This document shows positions 58,960 to 64,000 of a stretch of DNA of 64,000 nucleotides, piece by piece. The notes beneath the pieces were generated by a model. It was not told the origin of the DNA and did no database searches. It saw only the letters and a program-made list of their open reading frames with translations. Position numbers and translations under genes: made by a program. Origin of the DNA: Parerythrobacter_A sp963799315 (lineage in GTDB: Bacteria; Pseudomonadota; Alphaproteobacteria; Sphingomonadales; Sphingomonadaceae); assembly GCA_963799315.1 (NCBI GenBank), contig CAWCWP010000001.1, positions 558,001 through 622,000 of the forward strand, given 5' to 3'. How positions within the stretch are numbered: position 1 is the stretch's first letter; each line of letters opens with the position of its first letter.

Positions 58960-59463
58960 ATGCGCCTCGCCGCCCCCGCCGCCGTCCTGTCCCTCGCTCT
59001 GGTCGTGACATCGAGCATCGGCATGGCGGAAGACGTGCGCCAGGCCAGCCCGCAAGCGGCGGCGTTGATCGCATCGGGCGAAGCGGCGCTGGCGGCGGGC
59101 GAACCGCAGGCGGCGGTGGATGCGTTCGAGGCGGCGCTGGCGGTCGATCCGGGCTATACCGGCACCTGGCTGCGCCTCGCCGAGGCCGCACGGCAGGAGG
59201 GGCTGCAAGGCAAAGCGATCCGCTATTACCGCGAAGCCCTGTCGCGCGACCCAGACAACTACGCCGCCATCTCGGGCGAGGGTGCCGCGCTGCTGGAAAA
59301 GGGCGCGGTAGAGAAAGCACGCGCCAACCTCGCCAAGCTGGAAGAGATTTGCGGAGACGGCTGCGCCGAAACGCAGACCTTGGCGATGGCGCTGGCCAAC
59401 GTGAAAACCCCGATGCTGGCGGCGGAGGATGTGATGCCCGATACGCAGGTGACGCAGAACTGA
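58960..59463 (+). CDS. Secreted TPR-repeat protein
   Basis: ATG 58960 (AAGGA about 10 bases upstream) begins a signal peptide MRLAAPAAVLSLALVVTSSI cleaved near MAE. The mature 145 or so residues contain about three tetratricopeptide units: ALIASGEAALAAGEPQAAVD, AALAVDPGYTGTWLRLAEAA and AIRYYREALSRDPDNYAAIS. A Cys pair lies in EEICGDGCAE. The protein is probably periplasmic; its partner is unknown. It lies 85 bases downstream of the RsmB-type gene. Confidence 0.82.
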   Translation: MRLAAPAAVLSLALVVTSSIGMAEDVRQASPQAAALIASGEAALAAGEPQAAVDAFEAALAVDPGYTGTWLRLAEAARQEGLQGKAIRYYREALSRDPDNYAAISGEGAALLEKGAVEKARANLAKLEEICGDGCAETQTLAMALANVKTPMLAAEDVMPDTQVTQN

Positions 59464-59471
59464 GGGTAAAA

Positions 59472-59505
59472 GGTTTGGCGCAGAGGCGCAGAGGGCGCAG
59501 AGGTT
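59472..59505 (+). repeat. Third copy of the GxxExxY-associated purine-rich repeat
   Basis: GGTTTGGCGCAGAGGCGCAG followed by AGGGCGCAGAGG matches the repeat at 22698-22727, including the preceding TTTGGCGC. Here no GxxExxY gene follows, so it may be a solo terminal repeat. Confidence 0.55.
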
Positions 59506-59544
59506 TTGTGCCCGTTACAGCTTATAACTAATCGGTGACTCTTT

Positions 59545-59631
59545 CCGTCATTGCGAGCGGCGAAGTCGTGCGGCAATCCAGAGCGATGGAGCGATACGCT
59601 CTGGATTGCCGCGCTTCGCTTGCAATGACGG
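59545..59631. repeat. Palindromic REP/MITE-like element
   Basis: CCGTCATTGCGAGCGGCGAA at 59545 and TTCGCTTGCAATGACGG ending at 59631 are the ends of a long imperfect palindrome. Its inner arms read CGGCAATCCAGAGCG and CGCTCTGGATTGCCG around an 11-base loop. The CGTCATTGCGAGC end and internal CAATCCAG are features of a widespread dispersed bacterial repeat. It could also act as a bidirectional terminator for the TPR gene. Confidence 0.75.
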
Positions 59632-59645
59632 GGCCCGGATCAGCG

Positions 59646-59795
59646 TCAAACCGGCGCATGGCTTTGAACGTCGAGAAAGTAGCGCAGCGCACCGTCTAGG
59701 GCCTTCGGTCGCACTGCAAGTTTAGGGAAGTTTAGGCCAACACCCGATTTTTCGCTGTGCTGGTCATGGTTGAATTGCAAGTTAACGAAACTCAT
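59646..59795 (-). CDS. Possible 49-residue small protein
   Basis: On the minus strand ATG 59795 opens MSFVNLQFNHDQHSEKSGVG and continues LNFPKLAVRPKALDGALRYF to a stop at 59646. A TAA lies five codons upstream, so the frame is self-contained. The sequence has a balanced, protein-like composition, but no good ribosome-binding site or family was found. It could be the end of a lost gene. Confidence 0.3.
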   Translation of the reverse strand: MSFVNLQFNHDQHSEKSGVGLNFPKLAVRPKALDGALRYFLDVQSHAPV

Positions 59796-60195
59796 TCTGC
59801 GCGTTGTTTATAAACGCAGCATAGAGTTCGCCAGAAACTTGAAATACTGCGTTTTTCCAGAACCTTGAATACGGTATATTAAGTTTTCAAAGAGCGGTTT
59901 GGAGCGTAGCACCGTGCCGCAATGTAGGAAATCTTTTTGGTCCGCTATTGGGGTGGAAAGCAGACATTCGAGAAATTCGAGGGTTGGGCTGCTTCAAATG
60001 TTTTTCATCGTAACGTTCGATTTTTGTTCACCGCCACTAGTATTGGGTAAACCGAGCACCATTTTGATATTGCTGCGATGGTTTATTTCCCAAGCGCAGT
60101 GTCTCCTTCCAGCGACATAATCGATGGCGGACCCGAGACGGGTTCTCCGAGCGCTCGTTGGTCCGATGGTCACGGCGCCATTAAGGCCTTTCGCC

Positions 60196-61134
60196 ATGAT
60201 CGCTTACTTCATTCTCGTTCACCGCTATCCCGAGCAATTCAAACGGATGTTTCGTGCAATTTACGAACCCGGAAATCAGTACCTCGTTCATGTAGATAAA
60301 TCTTCGGGCGAAGAACTCGCCGCAGACATCACCAAGTTTCTGCAGCCCTATCAGAATGCAGAAATTCTTCCTGCAAAACGGGCAGTTTGGGGCGGCTTTA
60401 GCCTCGTCGATGCCGAGCTGAGGGGTATGAAGCGCCTGCTGGAAATGGATGCAGGATGGACTCACTATATTAATCTGAGCGGTCAAGACTTTCCGCTCAA
60501 ATCGCAAAGCTACATGCGGTCTTTCTTGGAAGCGAATTACGGAAAGCAATTCATCCGGGCGGTTAGTCAGCGCGAAGAGCGACCGGACACGTTAAACCGC
60601 ATTGAGAAACATTATCTCGAAGGCGGCGGACGCATCTTTCGGACCGGTTTTGCGCGTGCGTTTCTGACTGATACCGTCCCTTGGATTGGGACCCAGTGGA
60701 AGATTGTCGACCGCGCATTTTGCAAGTTCGTAACCAGCGATCCACGTGTCAGCAGGTTTCGCAAATTCTACAAGACCAGTTTTATTGCGGATGAGGCCTT
60801 TTTCCAGACCGTCATGATGAACATCGGTGAGCATGGTAAGATGATGAACGATGATCTGCGAACCATCGATTGGGTTCCCGACGGCGAAATTAAACTTCGC
60901 CCGCGAACTTATAGGATTACCGATGCCCATAACTTAGTCAAAGGTCGGAACTTCTTCGCTCGTAAGTTCGACGCTACCGAAGATGACGCAATCCTCGATT
61001 TCCTTGAGGCGCATATCAAATTGACCAGCGAAAGAGAGACTTCGCGCCGATCCCCTACTGTGCGCGGCATCAAGCGTCGGCGGAAAAAGGTGCCAGCCCT
61101 GTCTGGCCCCAATACTCTACCGGTTGCAGCGTAA
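60196..61134 (+). CDS. Core-2/I-branching-type beta-1,6-N-acetylglucosaminyltransferase (GT14)
   Basis: The 312-residue protein starting MIAYFILVHRYPEQFKRMFR contains YLVHVDKSSGEELAADI, KRAVWGGFSLVDAELRGMKR, WTHYINLSGQDFPLKSQSYM (the L-SG-D-PL signature) and KTSFIADEAFFQTVM. These are the conserved blocks of bacterial GT14-like enzymes, which transfer sugars onto surface glycans. ATG 60196 is preferred over the in-frame ATG 60124 because homologues start with the MIAYFILVHR strand. A basic C-terminal tail is present. Base composition is AT-richer than flanking genes, suggesting transfer. Confidence 0.88.
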   Translation: MIAYFILVHRYPEQFKRMFRAIYEPGNQYLVHVDKSSGEELAADITKFLQPYQNAEILPAKRAVWGGFSLVDAELRGMKRLLEMDAGWTHYINLSGQDFPLKSQSYMRSFLEANYGKQFIRAVSQREERPDTLNRIEKHYLEGGGRIFRTGFARAFLTDTVPWIGTQWKIVDRAFCKFVTSDPRVSRFRKFYKTSFIADEAFFQTVMMNIGEHGKMMNDDLRTIDWVPDGEIKLRPRTYRITDAHNLVKGRNFFARKFDATEDDAILDFLEAHIKLTSERETSRRSPTVRGIKRRRKKVPALSGPNTLPVAA

Positions 61135-61291
61135 GCATTACACCTGCTTGGCAATTCACATACTCAATTTTCCAAAACGACCCGGCAAGGGATGGGGATG
61201 TTGAAATGCCAAAGCTGGTGTACTGAGAATTGCACGCAAGTTGGGTAAAAGGACCACGAAGGATGTCCGCTTATGGGTCGTTAGCAGCTTT

Positions 61292-61790
61292 TCAAACCAA
61301 CGGTAAAAACGCCTCCAGCACCGCGCGATACACATGCGTCTTGAACGGCACGATCAGCTTCGGCACCTCCACCGGCTCTGCCCATTTCCATGCCGCGAAT
61401 TCCGGCGGGTCGTGCGACCTCCAGATCGATGTCCGCATCTTCGCCGGTGAAGCGCATCAGGAACCAGCTTTGCTCCTGCCCGCGATACCGGCCTTTCCAT
61501 AGCTTGCCGAGCAATTCGGGTGGTAGGTCGTAGCGCACCGTGCCGGGCATCTGCGCGACGATTCCGGCGTGGTTCTGCGTTACGCCGGTTTCCTCCGCCA
61601 GTTCGCGAAAGGCGGCGACTTCCAGGTCTTCGCCCGGATCGACGCCGCCCTGCGGCATTTGCCATGCGCCGGGGCGTTCTTCGGTGCCGGGGTTGTCGAT
61701 GCGTTGTCCGACGAACGCCTTGCCGTCCGCGTTTACCAGCATCACGCCGACGCAGGGGCGGTAGGGCAGGGCGGCGAAATCGTCGCTCAT
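61292..61790 (-). CDS. rppH: RNA pyrophosphohydrolase (frameshifted)
   Basis: The Nudix protein begins MSDDFAALPYRPCVGVMLVN and has the Nudix box GGVDPGEDLEVAAFRELAEE followed by TGV. AWQMPQGG and GQEQSWFLMRF are RppH signatures. A +1 near 61415 follows DLEVAR; the other frame gives PPEFAAWKWAEPVEVPKLIV and KTHVYRAVLEAFLPLV. Corrected length is 165 residues. RppH removes pyrophosphate from mRNA 5' ends and triggers decay. Its ATG overlaps the stop of the upstream esterase gene (ATGA). Confidence 0.92.
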
Positions 61791-62730
61791 CGCAGCTTGA
61801 CCTTCACCGCGTCGAGGAACGTGTCGAGGTCCGCCTGCCCGCTGGGGATGGCCTTGCGCATCGTCACGAAGCCGTGGATCAGTGCCGGGAAACTCGAAAT
61901 AGCTGACCTCGGTGCCCTGCTCGATCAGGTGCGCGGCATATTCGCGGCCCGAATTGCGCAGCGGGTCCAGCCCGGCGGTGCAGAGCACGGTCGGCGGCAC
62001 GTCCTTCGCCGCGACGGCCATCGGCGTGTGCCGCGCGTCTGTCGCATCGCCCGCATATTGCTCGTCGAACCAGCGCATCGTCTTGCGCGTCAGGAAGAAG
62101 CCCTCGGCGAAGTCACGGAAGCTGGCGTGCTCGCTCACATCGCTGGCGATGGGGTAGATCGGCGCCTGCACCAGCACCGGCACGGCGGCGGGTTCGGCGG
62201 TCAGCGCGGCCGTGGTCACGATGGTCAGATTGCCGCCCGCGCTGTCTCCGGTGATGACCAGCCCCGTCACCGTCCGCTCCAGTTCGGCGGGCGATCCGGC
62301 CAGCCAGCGCGCCGCCGCCTCGCAATCGTCCGGCCCTGCGGGGAAGGGATGTTCGGGCGCAAGCCGGTAATCGACCGATACCACCGGCAGGTCGAGCCGG
62401 TGCGCGATTTCGCGTGCAGAGCGAATGATAGACCTCAAGGTCGCCGATCACGAACCCGCCGCCATGCAGGAACAGCACCACCGGCCCGCTTCCGCGCGTT
62501 TCCTTCGCATCGTAAAACCGCAGCGGGATATCGCCTGCCGGACCCGGGCAGGTCAGGTCGCGGATGACGGCCAGCTCGCGCGGCTCGGCCTCCGCCAGCG
62601 GACCAAGCGCGCGCATCTGCTGTCGCCCGGCCACCGCGCCGACATCCTCCACCCCGCCGCCGCCCATCTGTTCCAGCATGGCGAGGAAGGCGCGGGTATC
62701 GTCGCGCACGAAATGTTCGGTGTCGGCCAT
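61787..62730 (-). CDS. Hormone-sensitive-lipase-family esterase (frameshifted twice)
   Basis: Three frames give one protein of about 313 residues. The first carries VVLFLHGGGFVIGDLEVYHS (HGGG oxyanion motif). After a +1 near 62425 it reads PVVSVDYRLAPEHPFPAGPD, VITGDSAGGN with the nucleophile Ser and TAGLDPLRNSG with the Asp. After another +1 near 61885 it reads ALIHGFVTMRKAIP with the His. These define family IV (HSL) acyl-ester hydrolases. It begins MADTEHFVRDDTRAFLAML and is coupled to rppH by a 4-base overlap. Confidence 0.87.
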
Positions 62731-62891
62731 CGGTCAATCCCCTCGGGTTATCGTTATCACAGATAAGCGTAGCGCAGGCTGCGGGTGTTTCCAGCGCCAT
62801 TTTTGTGACATAGGAGAAATTCTTGATTGCGGACGTGCGGCACCCTTCATAGGTGCGCTGTCCGACTACCGAATTTCTTGAGGAATGCTGC

Positions 62892-64000
62892 ATGGCGACC
62901 GCCGCCGCCGATACACCGACAATCGCTCCCGCCGCGCCCGACGCCGTTACCGTGCGGTTCGCGGGCGATTCCGGCGACGGGATGCAGCTGACGGGCGGGC
63001 AGTTCACACTCAGCACCGCGCTGGCGGGCAACGACCTTGCCACCTTCCCCGATTTCCCCGCCGAGATCCGCGCGCCGCAGGGCACGCTGTTCGGCGTCAG
63101 CGCGTTCCAGATCAATTTCGGCAGCCGCAAGATCAACACCGCCGGCGACGCGCCCGACGTGCTGGTGGCGATGAACCCCGCCGCGCTGAAAGTGAACCTT
63201 GCCGCGCTGAAACCCGGCGGCCTGATCATCGCGGACACCGGCGCATTCACGAAGCGCAACCTCGACAAGGCGAAATACGAGGCCAACCCGCTGGAAGACG
63301 GCAGCCTTGGCGAAGTTCGACGTGCTGGCTTTCGACATCAGCGAGATGACGGTGCAGGCGGTGGAACCGTTCGGGCTGGGCAAGAAGGATGCGCTGCGGT
63401 CCAAGAACATGTGGACGCTGGGGCTGGCGCTATGGATGTTCGACCGCCCGCGCGATCCGATCCATGACTGGCTGCGCGGCAAGTTCAAAAACGCGCCGGA
63501 TATTGCGGCTGCCAACATCGCGGCGCTGGATGCGGGCCATGCCTATGGCGAAACGGCGGAGCTGGCCGGGCCGGTCAAGCAGCTGTCCATGCCGCCGGTC
63601 GAAAGCGAACCGGGCCTGTATCGCACTATCACCGGCGCAGAGGCGGTGTCGCTGGGGCTGGTTGCGGGGGCGCAGCTGGCCGAGCTGGACATGTTCTTCG
63701 GCGGCTATCCCATCACGCCCGCCAGCGCCATCCTGCATCACCTCGCGCGGCTGAAGGAATTCGGCGTCACCACGTTTCAGGCGGAGGACGAGATCGCCGC
63801 GATCTGCGCCGCCATCGGGGCGAGCTATGCCGGGTCGCTGGGCGTTACGTCGTCGAGCGGGCCGGGCATTGCGCTCAAGACCGAGGCGATGGGCTTGGCG
63901 ATCATGACCGAGCTGCCGCTGGTCATCGTCAACAGCCAGCGCGGTGGACCCAGCACCGGCCTGCCGACCAAGACCGAGCAGAGCGACCTGTATCAGGCCG
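62892..64000 (+). CDS. 2-Oxoacid:acceptor oxidoreductase, alpha subunit (partial, frameshifted)
   Basis: The protein begins MATAAADTPTIAPAAPDAVT, and VRFAGDSGDGMQLTGGQFT starts the gamma-like domain. A +1 near 63312 follows DGSLGE and the next frame continues FDVLAFDISEMTVQAVEPFG. The alpha domain follows with DMFFGGYPITPASAILHHLA, FQAEDEIAAICAAIGASYAG, VTSSSGPGIALKTEAMGLAI and QRGGPSTGLPTKTEQ. This is the fused gamma-alpha subunit of KorA-type enzymes oxidising 2-oxoglutarate or related acids with a ferredoxin-like acceptor. The sequence runs off the window end; the beta subunit is not visible. Confidence 0.9.

Larger units (their letters stand above)
59464..60195. other. Repeat-containing AT-rich intergenic region
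   Basis: After the TPR gene come a solo purine-rich repeat (59472-59505), a palindromic element (59545-59631), a small possible minus-strand gene (59646-59795), and then about 400 bases of AT-rich DNA without a convincing gene. A plus frame (59899-60120) has no recognisable motif. The region looks like an acquired segment leading into the glycosyltransferase gene; its promoter presumably lies here but was not identified. Confidence 0.5.

Overview
The window is a high-GC chromosomal segment that looks like an alphaproteobacterium of the Sphingomonadales, most likely an Erythrobacter/Sphingomonas relative. The reasons are the L9 protein with a long acidic tail, the HWE-type histidine kinase, the PHA synthase/depolymerase pair, the paired PAS-GGDEF-EAL-PilZ proteins, the secreted S9 and M2 peptidases, and the sdhCDA order. 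No rRNA, tRNA, CRISPR array or intact insertion sequence was seen.

Layout. 1-13.8 kb: end of trmD, rplS, a DPP-IV peptidase, asd, a FitAB/VapBC-type toxin-antitoxin pair with a perfect palindromic operator, an M2 peptidase, a retropepsin-rimK-HWE kinase cluster joined by ATGA overlaps, and amn. 13.8-18.2 kb: the rpsF-rpsR-rplI operon, a DUF808 protein, an AT-rich gene-poor stretch with one decayed gene, and an RluE-like pseudouridine synthase. 18.2-25.8 kb: an L16 hydroxylase (YcfD/RoxA type), a divergent Mpl-type ligase/LD-carboxypeptidase pair, fabD and fabG separated by a broken GxxExxY cassette, and dnaN. 25.8-38 kb: GDPD, DUF2855, PHA depolymerase and synthase, two tandem c-di-GMP enzymes, a miniature DM13 protein and lepA. 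38-40.7 kb: an AT-rich island holding a patatin phospholipase, a CD-NTase and an HNH nuclease, read as a CBASS anti-phage operon with an extra nuclease gene. 41-64 kb: proA, bamD, recN, ligA, prmA, a subclass B3-like metallo-beta-lactamase, sdhCDA without sdhB, a YpfJ-type metalloprotease, 3-hydroxybutyrate dehydrogenase, guaB, an RsmB-type methyltransferase, an acquired GT14 glycosyltransferase, rppH, a hormone-sensitive-lipase-type esterase and the start of a 2-oxoacid:acceptor oxidoreductase alpha subunit.

Functional themes. The PHA synthase, a depolymerase-like hydrolase and 3-hydroxybutyrate dehydrogenase together suggest polyester storage and use. Mpl-type ligase and LD-carboxypeptidase suggest murein-peptide recycling. 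The CBASS operon begins 3 bases after the lepA stop codon and has no visible promoter of its own.

Quality caveat. About twenty genes, including rpsF, rplI, fabG, lepA, bamD, recN, ligA and guaB, are interrupted by single-base frameshifts, nearly all of them +1. Restoring one base gives full-length proteins, so these look like uncorrected sequencing errors and not decay. Such genes are listed as one CDS with the approximate shift position. The GxxExxY cassette is an exception because it is broken many times in about 430 bases.
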